DNA of 64,000 nucleotides from Sulfitobacter sabulilitoris (GTDB lineage Bacteria > Pseudomonadota > Alphaproteobacteria > Rhodobacterales > Rhodobacteraceae): the NCBI RefSeq assembly GCF_005887615.1, contig NZ_VANS01000001.1, positions 235,415-299,414 of the forward strand, given 5' to 3'. The position numbers and the translations under genes were made by a program. Positions 8,137-16,104 of this stretch are shown one piece after another. The first letter of the stretch is position 1, and each line of letters starts with the position of its first letter. Below the pieces are notes generated by a model, which saw nothing but the letters and a program-made list of their open reading frames with translations, ran no database searches and had not been told where the DNA came from.

Positions 8137-9471
8137 CTACCCCGCGTCCGCAAAGGCCAGGTCGCCGGCCATGATGTCGCGCATCACGAACTTCTGGACC
8201 TTGCCGGTGATGGTGGTGGGAAACGTCTCGACGAAGCGGATGTCGCGCGGGATCTTGAAATGCGCGATCTTGCCCTGGCAGAAGGCGCGGATCTCGTCCT
8301 CGGTGGCGCTGCGGCCCTCGCGCAGCTTGATCCAGGCGCAGACTTCCTCGCCGTTTTTCGGGTCCGGCACGCCGATCACCTCGACCTGATCGATTGCCGG
8401 ATGCGTACAAAGGAAGTCCTCTATCTCGCGCGGGAAGATATTTTCGCCGCCACGGATCAGCATGTCGTTGATCCGTCCGACGATCCGGAAATATCCGTCG
8501 TCGTCCAGCACCGCGATGTCGCCGCTGGCGATCCAGCGTGCCTCGTCGATGGCGGCCGCGGTCTTGTCCGGATCGTTCCAGTATTTGGGCATCACGCAAT
8601 ATCCGCGCGTCAGCAGTTCGCCCGGCGTGCCGCGCGGCACGATGCGGCCATCGCGATCCACGATCTTGATCTCCATATGCGGCAGGACCCGGCCAACGGT
8701 CTCGACCCGGCGCGCGACCGGATCGTCAACCGCGGTCTGGGTGCTGACCGGGCCGGTCTCGGTCATGCCGTAGGCGATGGTGATCTGCGTCATGTGCATC
8801 TTTGCCATGATCCGTTTCATCAATTCCGCCGGGCAGGGCGCGCCCGCGATGATCCCGGTGCGCAGGCCCGCCAGCTCTGCGACGCGCGCGCGCGCGGGTT
8901 CGGTGGCGCGCACCGTCAGGTCGGCATAGGCGATGGTACCCGGCGCGGCGGCATCGCCCCCGTCAAGCGTGATCACCCAGCGAAGGCTCGGCACCGCCTT
9001 TGCCGACAGCTTTCCCGGTGCGGCGTCGGCAAGCTCTGGGATCAGGTCGGCCAGCATCGCCAAATAGGTGCAGGACTTGAACCCGGGCACCAGCACCAGC
9101 GCCGCCACCTCGACCTGGTTCAATGCCAATTCAAGCTCGGACAGGCGGTAGGCGGGGTTGATCGTGACCAGGATCAGCCCGGCTTGCGCTGTGGCGAATT
9201 GCAGCACGACCCATTCGGCCATGTTCGGCGCCCAGACCCCGATCCGGTCGCCGGGAACAAGCCCGAGCGCCACCAGCCCCGCCGCGACGTCTTGGACCCG
9301 GCGGCCCAGTTCCGCATAGGTCCAGCGGACATCCTGACAGGGCACCACGAGCGCGTCGCCCTGCGGGTGCCGCGCGATGGTGTCGGCAAGCAGCCCGCCC
9401 ACGGTCAGCCCCATCAGCGGCGTGCCCGAGGCGCCATGTGCATAGCTGGCGCGCGCCTGTTCGCTGGCCAT
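8137..9471 (-). pseudogene. Acyl-CoA synthetase (AMP-binding) with internal in-frame deletion
   Basis: A 444-residue reading frame of the AMP-dependent synthetase family, about 100 residues shorter than typical relatives. The start ATG at 9471 has an AAAGGGGGG ribosome-binding site. The N-terminal part (to about residue 200) and the C-terminal part are well conserved: LRTGIIAGAPCP, TIAYGMTETGPVS (about 231), GRINDMLIRGGENIFP, and the catalytic-Lys region TITGKVQKF. The stretch that should lie between RVAEL (residue 200) and LRTG is missing. That removes the phosphate-binding loop (YTSGTTGxPKG) and the PLYH region. The frame is intact across the junction near base 8871. Adenylation activity is therefore unlikely. 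It could be a decaying gene, a repurposed protein or an assembly error. Confidence 0.72.
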
Positions 9472-9557
9472 GAATCCCCCCTTTCGATGGTTCAAGGGTA
9501 CGCTCAGGGACGGGCAAGGGTATTGATACAAGACAAGAAAGCCGTCGCGGCGCGAGG

Positions 9558-10916
9558 TCAGCGCGGCGCGTCTCCGCGATCGATGAACCCGTCCACGTCG
9601 GCGGCGAGCCTGCGCAGGCTGTCCGAGATCCGCACCTCGTAGCGGGGCGCGGTCTGCAGGGCGCGGAGGGCCGGCGGAAGCCTGTCGCGTTCGCGCGCGG
9701 CGTGGCTTCGGATGGCATCGAGCGGGGGCGGCGGGGCAACGCGGCGCCCGTCCTGCATCACGCGGCGCAGCAAGGGCAGGCCCTTCTGCGGATCGCTGGC
9801 GCACGACAGGGTGTCGCCCGCCATGCACCCGTTGGCATCGACGTGCCGCCAGACCTGCTTGCGCCCCGGCCATGTTGCCTTGCCTTCCGACCGCTTGCGC
9901 CGCGCCCGTCCGGCATATTCCTGCAATTTATACGCGCAATCCAGCGCGGGCGCGTCCGATGACGTGGTCAGGCTGGTCCCGACGCCGAAGCCGTCGATGG
10001 GCGCCCCTGCGGCCACCAGCCGGTGGATCGCGGTTTCATCCAGACCGCCGCTGGCAAGGATCGTGACATCGCGCAGCCCGCCCGCATCGAGAATGTCGCG
10101 CACCGACCGCGACAGCGTGTCGAGATCGCCACTGTCGAGGCGGACGCCGCCGACCGTGATGCCCATGGCGCGAAGTCTGGGCGCCAGCGACACCACCCGT
10201 CGCGCACCCGCTATCGTGTCGTAAGTGTCGATGAGCAGCACCAGGCGGTCGGGCCGCGCGCGCGCGAAGGCTTCGAAGGCGGCGGTTTCGCTGTCGAAGG
10301 CTTGAACGAAGGAATGCGCCATCGTTCCGGCCGCGGGCACCCCGTATGTCCGCTCGGCCAGGGTATTCGACGACCCCGAGACCCCCGCGACATAGCATGC
10401 CCGCGCGGCCCACATGCCCGCCTCTGCCCCATGCGCGCGGCGCAGCCCGAAATCAAGCAGCGTCCTGCCCTCGGCGGCCAGAACCATGCGCGACGCCTTG
10501 GAGGCGACAAGGCTCTGGAAGTGCAGGATGTTGATGATCCGTGTTTCGACGTATTGCGCCTCGGGCAGGGGGGCGGTCACGCGCAGGATCGGCTCTTCGG
10601 GAAAGAATACCGTGCCTTCGGGCATCGCATCGACATCGCCGGTGAACCGGAAACCGGCGAGCCGGTCGATCATGTCGCGGCTGGCGTGTCCGCTGCCCGC
10701 GAGCCATGCCAGTTCGTCCGGGGCAGGGTGCAGATCCTCCAGAAAGCGCAGCACCTGCTCCAGCCCTGCTGCGACAAGGAAATTGCGGCCCGCGGGCAGC
10801 TTTCGCACAAAGAATTCGAACACCGCCGTGCCGGTCTGGCCGGTCTCGTAGTAGGCCTGCATCATCGCCAGTTCGTAGAGATCCGTCAGCAGAAAGTCGG
10901 GCCGGGCCGTGGTCAT
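9558..10916 (-). CDS. pncB: Nicotinate phosphoribosyltransferase
   Basis: About 452 residues. It makes nicotinate mononucleotide from nicotinate and PRPP in the Preiss-Handler NAD salvage route. Family signatures are the N-terminal LLTDLYELAMMQAYYETG, FEFFVRKLPAGRNFLVAAGLEQVL, DFGLRRAHG with the conserved His region, the sequence GTMAHSFVQAF, and IDTYDT followed by GGVRLDSGDL. The ATG at 10916 is preferred because MTTARPDFLLTDLYELAM starts like relatives. An in-frame ATG at 10943 would add nine residues. It follows the small gene at 10963-11193 closely and precedes the acyl-CoA synthetase-like gene, within a long minus-strand operon. Confidence 0.9.
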   Translation of the reverse strand: MTTARPDFLLTDLYELAMMQAYYETGQTGTAVFEFFVRKLPAGRNFLVAAGLEQVLRFLEDLHPAPDELAWLAGSGHASRDMIDRLAGFRFTGDVDAMPEGTVFFPEEPILRVTAPLPEAQYVETRIINILHFQSLVASKASRMVLAAEGRTLLDFGLRRAHGAEAGMWAARACYVAGVSGSSNTLAERTYGVPAAGTMAHSFVQAFDSETAAFEAFARARPDRLVLLIDTYDTIAGARRVVSLAPRLRAMGITVGGVRLDSGDLDTLSRSVRDILDAGGLRDVTILASGGLDETAIHRLVAAGAPIDGFGVGTSLTTSSDAPALDCAYKLQEYAGRARRKRSEGKATWPGRKQVWRHVDANGCMAGDTLSCASDPQKGLPLLRRVMQDGRRVAPPPPLDAIRSHAARERDRLPPALRALQTAPRYEVRISDSLRRLAADVDGFIDRGDAPR

Positions 10917-10962
10917 GGCATCCGCGACCTGTCGGGGGCCCATCCGGCGGATCCGCCCCCGA

Positions 10963-11193
10963 TCAGCGTTCTTCGTCCCACTGCGCCTCTTGTTGGCGCA
11001 GCAAGGTATAAACCGTGAGGGCCCGCCCGGTCAGCGGCTTTCGCAGGTCTCCCATGACGTCGGTTTCCTGAGCCAGGTGGGCGGCGATCTCTTCGAGTTC
11101 GCTCAGCGTTGCGCCGCTGCCTTCGATCTGCGCGACCGTATGATCGTCAAGATCCCCGAGCAGGCGCGTGATGTCTTGGTATGTCGGTGTCAT
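10963..11193 (-). CDS. Small hypothetical protein, first gene of the operon
   Basis: A 76-residue acidic, helical protein beginning MTPTYQDITRLLGDLDDHTVAQI. It has no Cys, no membrane segment and no family that I recognise. The ATG at 11193 has an upstream AGGAG-like site in ACAGGAGCCGG, which decides this start over longer in-frame extensions that read like non-coding sequence. It sits 20-47 bp before pncB and is preceded at 11280-11293 by an FNR-like box at a sensible promoter distance, so it is probably the leader gene of the nine-gene operon. Function unknown. Confidence 0.6.
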   Translation of the reverse strand: MTPTYQDITRLLGDLDDHTVAQIEGSGATLSELEEIAAHLAQETDVMGDLRKPLTGRALTVYTLLRQQEAQWDEER

Positions 11194-11279
11194 GGCACGT
11201 CCGGCTCCTGTGTCGCCCCGTGTTGGGCGGTACGGCTTCCCGCTGTCTTCCTGCCTAGCCGACAGAAGGCGGCGGCGCC

Positions 11280-11293
11280 TTGACTTTGCGCAA
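11280..11293 (-). promoter_or_regulatory. FNR/Dnr-like box upstream of the minus-strand operon
   Basis: The plus-strand sequence TTGACTTTGCGCAA resembles the FNR-type consensus TTGAT-N4-ATCAA (left half 4 of 5, right half 3 of 5). It lies about 87 bp upstream of the first operon gene. A weak -10-like element (TAGGCA on the minus strand, about 11252-11257) lies where a class II FNR promoter would have it. Chance matches to such a short degenerate site are possible. Confidence 0.4.
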
Positions 11294-11565
11294 GGCGCGC
11301 ACGCCGTGTTTCTGCCCGGCCTGACGCGGTCACAAGTTCCCGATGATCCGGCCCGCGCCATCGTTCCAATTGTCTGAACCGCAACCGATCGACCGTCAAA
11401 CGTCGGTATTCTGCATCTCGCCGATCAAGAACGACCTCGATGATGACAAGAGCCTTCACCGTGTCAGGCGCTGTCCGCCTCTCCGTCGCGCCGATGGGGG
11501 ATCGAACGGGCGGTTGGAAATTTCCTTTTCATTTCCCGTGCTTTGCTGTCGCGCGGTAGGCGATG

Positions 11566-11583
11566 TTGCAAGAAACCTTGCAA
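11566..11583. repeat. Perfect 7-bp inverted repeat
   Basis: TTGCAAG, spacer AAAC, CTTGCAA. It could form a small hairpin or be a dyad protein-binding site. No gene lies within 500 bp on the plus-strand side, so its role is unknown. Confidence 0.5.
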
Positions 11584-11954
11584 CCAATTCAAGCCCGCTC
11601 TCCGGTACGCGAGAGCTTTCAAAACCGCGACGGCCCACCCCGCGATGGTCTGCGGTGAAGAACAGGGTGATTTCTTGTGCGACACGATAGCCCGCGATCT
11701 TCTGATACGGACCTCGGTAACCGCGTCTTCCTTTTTTGATCGGGGCGCAGAGAACCGTCGCCCCCCCCCGAGACCTGCCGTTCTTGCATCTTGCGGCGGA
11801 TGAGGACCGGGCCCAGTATGTGCTCGGAGCGGGAATGTCTGCAATTCTCACGACAGTAGATGCCAAGTCTGCCTGGAAGGAAGAAAGCATGATTGTGCCA
11901 TCTGACGCCGGTCCGAGAAGATGGGCATTTTCGGTGTCAGTGAAGGGAGCCTAA

Positions 11955-11973
11955 GGCGCTAACCGGTTGCGCC
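11955..11973. promoter_or_regulatory. LacI-type operator-like near-palindrome
   Basis: GGCGCTAACCGGTTGCGCC has the central AACCGGTT dyad with flanking GCGC arms that is common in LacI-family operators (the left arm has one extra T). It lies about 175 bp before the AraC-family gene. No LacI-family gene is present in this window, so the binding protein, if any, is encoded elsewhere. Confidence 0.35.
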
Positions 11974-12147
11974 GGGGGGGAGAAGGCCAGGTCAGATGTG
12001 ATCTGACGCGTCAACCGGCAGCTCCGAGCGGAGCAAGGCGTCGCAACTTTGCCATTTGGCTTCTGCCGGATGGACAGAGCGCCCCCGCGGCCAAGCAAGT
12101 CACCGGGCATAATTTGACCGACCCGAGAAAACTGTTAAGGATTATGG

Positions 12148-13002
12148 ATGTCATCTGCGCTTAGGATCGCCATTGGTTCGTTCGGTCGGGTCGCACTCCT
12201 CGATATGGACCGACCCCTGGTCAAGCACGCCCACCAACAATGCCATGTACTTCTGAAGGTCGAGGGCGCGGATACGGAGTTCGATGTCGGCGGGACCAGA
12301 GTGCCGCTGACCGATGACAGCGCCGTGCTCATCAATGCCTGGGAGCATCACAGCTACGTGCACCGCGACGGTCAGCCGCCGACGATCATCCTCGCACTTT
12401 ATATCGAGCCGACCTGGCTTGGGTCGTTCCGCGGGAATTGGCAGGCCAGCGCTGGACCGGGGTTCTTTCCGCGTCCAGGCGGTGCGATCACGCCGCAGAT
12501 ACGCCGCCAAGTCGGGGCGACGGCAGAGGCGATGGTTCAAGCCCCGGGCGATGCGGCCGCGCATGAGCAACTGATTGGCCGGCTGATGATCTCGATCATC
12601 GAGCGGTTGGCGCTTTGGCGCGAGGCGCAGCCCTCGCTCCGGGCCCGTGCCAAGGCGATGCGCGCGCCCGACCGGCGTATCGCGCGGGCGCTGGCGCTGA
12701 TGCGCGAGGACCCGGTCCGCATTACTTCCATGGATTGGCTCGCGCGCGAGATCGGGTTGTCGCGTGCGCATTTCTTCCGGCTCTTCGAGGCGGAGACGGG
12801 ACTCTCGCCAAGGATCTATCTGAATACCCAGCGGGTGGAGCGCGCGGTGCAGGCGGTCGCCAGTGAGGCGCGCAGCTTCGTAGCCATCTCCGAGGAACTC
12901 GGCTTTTCGGTGCCGGCGCATTTTTCGCGCTTCTTTCACGATCACGCGGGTTCGTCGCCGCGCACGTTCCGCGATGTCACCGCCTTGCGCGACAAAGCCT
13001 GA
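12148..13002 (+). CDS. AraC-family transcriptional regulator
   Basis: A 284-residue regulator. The N-terminal half resembles a cupin-type sensor domain (HAHQQCHVLLKVEGADTEFDVGG, then LINAWEHHSYVHRDG). The C-terminal half carries two helix-turn-helix motifs: ITSMDWLAREIGLSRAHFFRLFEAETGLSPRIYLNTQRVERA (about residues 191-232) and SFVAISEELGFSVPAHFSRFFHDHAGSSPRTFR. It is transcribed in the same direction as the molybdenum hydroxylase cluster and sits immediately before it, with 114 bp between. It is therefore the obvious local activator candidate, responding to the pathway substrate or its CoA ester. No -10/-35 pair was convincing upstream. Confidence 0.9.
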   Translation: MSSALRIAIGSFGRVALLDMDRPLVKHAHQQCHVLLKVEGADTEFDVGGTRVPLTDDSAVLINAWEHHSYVHRDGQPPTIILALYIEPTWLGSFRGNWQASAGPGFFPRPGGAITPQIRRQVGATAEAMVQAPGDAAAHEQLIGRLMISIIERLALWREAQPSLRARAKAMRAPDRRIARALALMREDPVRITSMDWLAREIGLSRAHFFRLFEAETGLSPRIYLNTQRVERAVQAVASEARSFVAISEELGFSVPAHFSRFFHDHAGSSPRTFRDVTALRDKA

Positions 13003-13012
13003 CCACGGTTTT

Positions 13013-13038
13013 TGAGACTCCTCGGTAAGTTCTGAGAC
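13013..13038 (+). promoter_or_regulatory. Tandem direct repeats, candidate AraC-family activator site
   Basis: TGAGAC occurs at 13013-13018 and again at 13033-13038. The surrounding 18-bp windows match at 13 positions. A 20-bp period (about two helical turns) is the usual spacing for AraC/XylS half-sites. They lie between the regulator and the first structural gene. Confidence 0.4.
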
Positions 13039-13116
13039 CTCACGGGATCGCGGGGCGTGTCGGCCATCTCATAACGTCTCCTCCAGGGGCTTGCCCATGC
13101 CAAGCCGGGAGGGAAC

Positions 13117-16104
13117 ATGAAAGATAACGCTACAGAGCCATTTGTCGGACGGTCGGTCACGCGCGTCGAGGATCAGGCGCTGCTGTCCGGGCACGGACGC
13201 TTCATGGACGATCTGCCCATCGCGGCGGGCACGCTGGCCCTGGCGTTCGTGCGTTCGCCGCACGGGCATGCGGAAATCCGGTCGGTGGATATGGCCGAGG
13301 CCGCCGCCGCCCCGGGCGTGGTTGCCGTAATCACCGGGCGCGATGTGATGGCGCGCATTCGCTCGATGACCGTTGGCGTGAAGGCCGATGTCGAATGCTG
13401 GCCCATGGCGGTGGACCGCGTGCGCTATGTCGGCGAGCCGGTGGCCATGGTTGTCGCGACGGACCGTTACCTGGCAGAGGATGCCGCCGATCTGGTCGCG
13501 GTCGACTACGCTCCGCTCGGTGCCGTCGTGGATCCCGTCGCGGCGCTTGCCGAAAACGCTCCGGTGCTGCATCCAAGTCTTGGCGGCAACCTCATCAACG
13601 AGCGGCGCTTTCGCTATGGCGATCCCGAGGCCGCCTTTGACGCGGCCCCGCACCGGATCGGCATCGACGTCACCTATCCGCGCAGCGCCTGCACGCCAAT
13701 CGAGACATACGGCGTGATCGCCAGTTACGAGCCCGGCGAGGATGCCTATGACATCACCGCGAATTTCCAGGGCCCGTTTTCGATCCATGCGGTCGTGGCC
13801 CGGTCGCTCAAGGTGCCCGGCAACCGGTTGCGGCTGCGCACGCCGCCCGATTCGGGCGGCTCTTTCGGGATCAAGCAGGGCGTCTTTCCCTACATGATCC
13901 TTTTGGGCATCGCGGCGCGGATCGCGCAAGCGCCCGTCAAATGGATCGAGGACCGGCTGGAGCATCTTTCAGCCAGCGTCTCGGCCACCAACCGTCAGAC
14001 GCGGATCGAGGCGGCGGTGGAAGCCGATGGTCGGATCACCGCGCTCGACTGGGACCAGATCGAGGATTGCGGCGCCCATCTGCGTGCGCCGGAGCCTGCG
14101 ACGCTCTACCGGATGCATGGCAACATGACCGGCGCTTACGACATTCGAAACATGGCGATCCGCAATCGCGTCGTGCTGACCAACAAGACGCCGACGGGGC
14201 TCAACCGCGGCTTTGGCGGCCCGCAGATGTATTTCGCGCTGGAGCGGCTGATGGACGCCATCGCGCGGCAGATGGGGTTGGATCGGCTGGACGTGATCCG
14301 CCGGAACCTGGTGCCTGCCAATGCCTTCCCCTACCGCACCGCCAGCGGCGCGCTGCTCGACTCGGGTGATTATGCCACTGCCCTGAACCGCGCTGTCGAT
14401 GAGGGGGGGCTGGCAGAGCTCTGCGCCCGCCGCGACAAGGCGCGCGCCGAGGGCCGTCGCTACGGCATCGGCTTTGCCTGCGTGGTGGAGCCTTCGGTGT
14501 CGAACATGGGCTATATCACGACCGTCCTGACGCCCCAAGAGCGCGCCAAGGCGGGGCCGAAGAACGGCGCGCAGGCCACGGCGACGGTCGCGATCGACCC
14601 GCTGGGCTCTGTCACTGTCAAGGTCGCCTCGGTTCCGCAGGGCCAGGGCCACCGGACCGTGCTTGCGCAGGTGGTCGCCGACAAGTTCGGCCTGCCTTTG
14701 GCCGCGGTGCGCGTTCTGGCGGATGTCGACACGATGCGCGATGCCTGGTCCATCGCCTCGGGCAATTACGCATCGCGCTTTGCCCCCGCCGTGGCCGGAG
14801 CCGCCGAGATCGCGGCGTCGCGGCTGCGCGACAAGCTGGCCAAGGTCGCGGCGGCGCAACTGAACATCGCCCCCGGAGACGTCACATTCGAAGCAGGCCG
14901 CATCGGTGCAGCGGGCAATCCCGATAACAGCCTGTCGTTCGCAAGGGTGGCGGCCACGGCGCATTGGTCGCCGGGCACGCTGCCGGACGACGTCGACCAG
15001 ACCATGCGCGAGACCGTTTACTGGACCCCGCCCGAGTTGGAAGCGCCGACGGCGCAAGACGGGATCAATTCCTCGCTCTGTCACGGGTTCATTTTCGATT
15101 TCTGCGGGATCGAGATCGACCCCGAAACGGCCGAGCCGAAGATCGACCGCTATGTGACCATGCATGATTGTGGGCGTATCCTGCATCCCGCCATGGTCGA
15201 TGGGCAGGTGCGCGGCGGCTTTGCCCAAGCTGTCGGCGCGGCCTTCCTCGAGGAATATGCCTATGGGGCCGATGGGTCGTTCCAGTCGGGCACGCTCGCC
15301 GACTACCTGCTGCCCACGGTGATGGAAGTGCCCGAGCCGCTCATCCTGCACCACGAAACCCCGTCGCCCTTCACCCCGCTGGGGGCCAAGGGCGTGGGTG
15401 AAGGCAACTGCATGTCCACCCCGGTGTGCATCGCCAATGCGGTGGCCGACGCGCTTGCTCCGGATGGTCCTGCGCCCGACATCGTGCTTCCCATAACGGC
15501 GGCGAAACTTGCCCCGCTTATCTTTGGCGACGAGCCGGTGTCGAAAGAGCCGGTGCCCGAAACGCAGGCCGAAGCCAGCGCGAACGGGCGCAAGCTGACC
15601 GGCGAGGGCCGCGCCGTGGTGCAGGCCAGCCGCGAGGATATATGGAAGATGCTGCTCGACCCCGCGACGCTGGAGGCGATCATCCCCGGCTCGCATGGCG
15701 TGCAGAAGGTTGGCGAGACCCGCTTCAAGGCGGACGTGACGTTGGGCATCGGCCCGGTCCGGGGCCGCTACAAGGCCGATATCGAACTCTCCGACCTCGA
15801 TCCGCCCAATGCCGTGACGCTGTCGGGCCGTGCCGTGGGCGCGCTGGGAAACGGCGGCGGACATGGCCGCGTGACGCTGACCGACACCGCTGAGGGCACC
15901 GAGATCGCCTATCGCTACGAGGCCCAGATCGGCGGCAAAGTCGCCTCGGTCGGCGGGCGGCTCCTCGACGGGGCGGCCAAGGTCGTGATCGGCGAGTTCT
16001 TCCGCGCGCTGGCCCGTCACAGCGGCGGTGGCGGCGCGGGCAGCGGACCGTTGGCCCGCCTGCGGCGCCTCCTGCAAAGCATCGCGACAGGAGGCCGGTC
16101 ATGA
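13117..16104 (+). CDS. hmfA: Molybdenum hydroxylase large subunit fused to a CoxG-like domain; probable 2-furoyl-CoA dehydrogenase HmfA
   Basis: A 995-residue xanthine-oxidase-family catalytic subunit that binds the molybdopterin cytosine dinucleotide cofactor. The aldehyde oxidase/xanthine dehydrogenase alpha/beta hammerhead is at about 5-130. The Moco-binding regions follow and end with the active-site motif GAKGVGE (756-762), whose Glu762 is the expected catalytic base. After about residue 829 comes a CoxG/SRPBCC-type domain (GEGRAVVQASREDIWKML onward, to about 968), then a Gly-rich tail. Start ATG has a GGGAGGG ribosome-binding site. Its stop overlaps the FAD-subunit start as ATGA. With the ligase, crotonase and BenE genes downstream, hydroxylation of 2-furoyl-CoA at C5 is the best fit. 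Other aryl-CoA substrates are possible. Confidence 0.75.
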   Translation: MKDNATEPFVGRSVTRVEDQALLSGHGRFMDDLPIAAGTLALAFVRSPHGHAEIRSVDMAEAAAAPGVVAVITGRDVMARIRSMTVGVKADVECWPMAVDRVRYVGEPVAMVVATDRYLAEDAADLVAVDYAPLGAVVDPVAALAENAPVLHPSLGGNLINERRFRYGDPEAAFDAAPHRIGIDVTYPRSACTPIETYGVIASYEPGEDAYDITANFQGPFSIHAVVARSLKVPGNRLRLRTPPDSGGSFGIKQGVFPYMILLGIAARIAQAPVKWIEDRLEHLSASVSATNRQTRIEAAVEADGRITALDWDQIEDCGAHLRAPEPATLYRMHGNMTGAYDIRNMAIRNRVVLTNKTPTGLNRGFGGPQMYFALERLMDAIARQMGLDRLDVIRRNLVPANAFPYRTASGALLDSGDYATALNRAVDEGGLAELCARRDKARAEGRRYGIGFACVVEPSVSNMGYITTVLTPQERAKAGPKNGAQATATVAIDPLGSVTVKVASVPQGQGHRTVLAQVVADKFGLPLAAVRVLADVDTMRDAWSIASGNYASRFAPAVAGAAEIAASRLRDKLAKVAAAQLNIAPGDVTFEAGRIGAAGNPDNSLSFARVAATAHWSPGTLPDDVDQTMRETVYWTPPELEAPTAQDGINSSLCHGFIFDFCGIEIDPETAEPKIDRYVTMHDCGRILHPAMVDGQVRGGFAQAVGAAFLEEYAYGADGSFQSGTLADYLLPTVMEVPEPLILHHETPSPFTPLGAKGVGEGNCMSTPVCIANAVADALAPDGPAPDIVLPITAAKLAPLIFGDEPVSKEPVPETQAEASANGRKLTGEGRAVVQASREDIWKMLLDPATLEAIIPGSHGVQKVGETRFKADVTLGIGPVRGRYKADIELSDLDPPNAVTLSGRAVGALGNGGGHGRVTLTDTAEGTEIAYRYEAQIGGKVASVGGRLLDGAAKVVIGEFFRALARHSGGGGAGSGPLARLRRLLQSIATGGRS

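Larger units (their letters stand above)
11194..12147. other. Gene-free intergenic region, about 950 bp
   Basis: No convincing gene was found on either strand. The short open frames here lack ribosome-binding sites and family motifs. Apart from the FNR-like box near its left end, it holds three inverted repeats: TTGCAAG-4 nt-CTTGCAA (11566-11583), the near-palindrome at 11955-11973, and GTCAGA-5 nt-TCTGAC (11991-12007). Base composition from about 11340 on is visibly less GC-rich than the flanks. It separates the NAD/2-oxoacid operon from the predicted furoate cluster. Confidence 0.6.

Noticed and set aside
11480-11510. tRNA-like T-loop sequence (GATCGAAC in GGGGGATCGAACGGG)
   Set aside because: Flanking bases do not form a 5-bp T-stem and no acceptor or anticodon arms fit.
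11456-11890. Open frames on both strands in the region before the AraC gene
   Set aside because: They have no ribosome-binding site, no family motif and atypical composition. A decayed gene cannot be excluded but cannot be supported.
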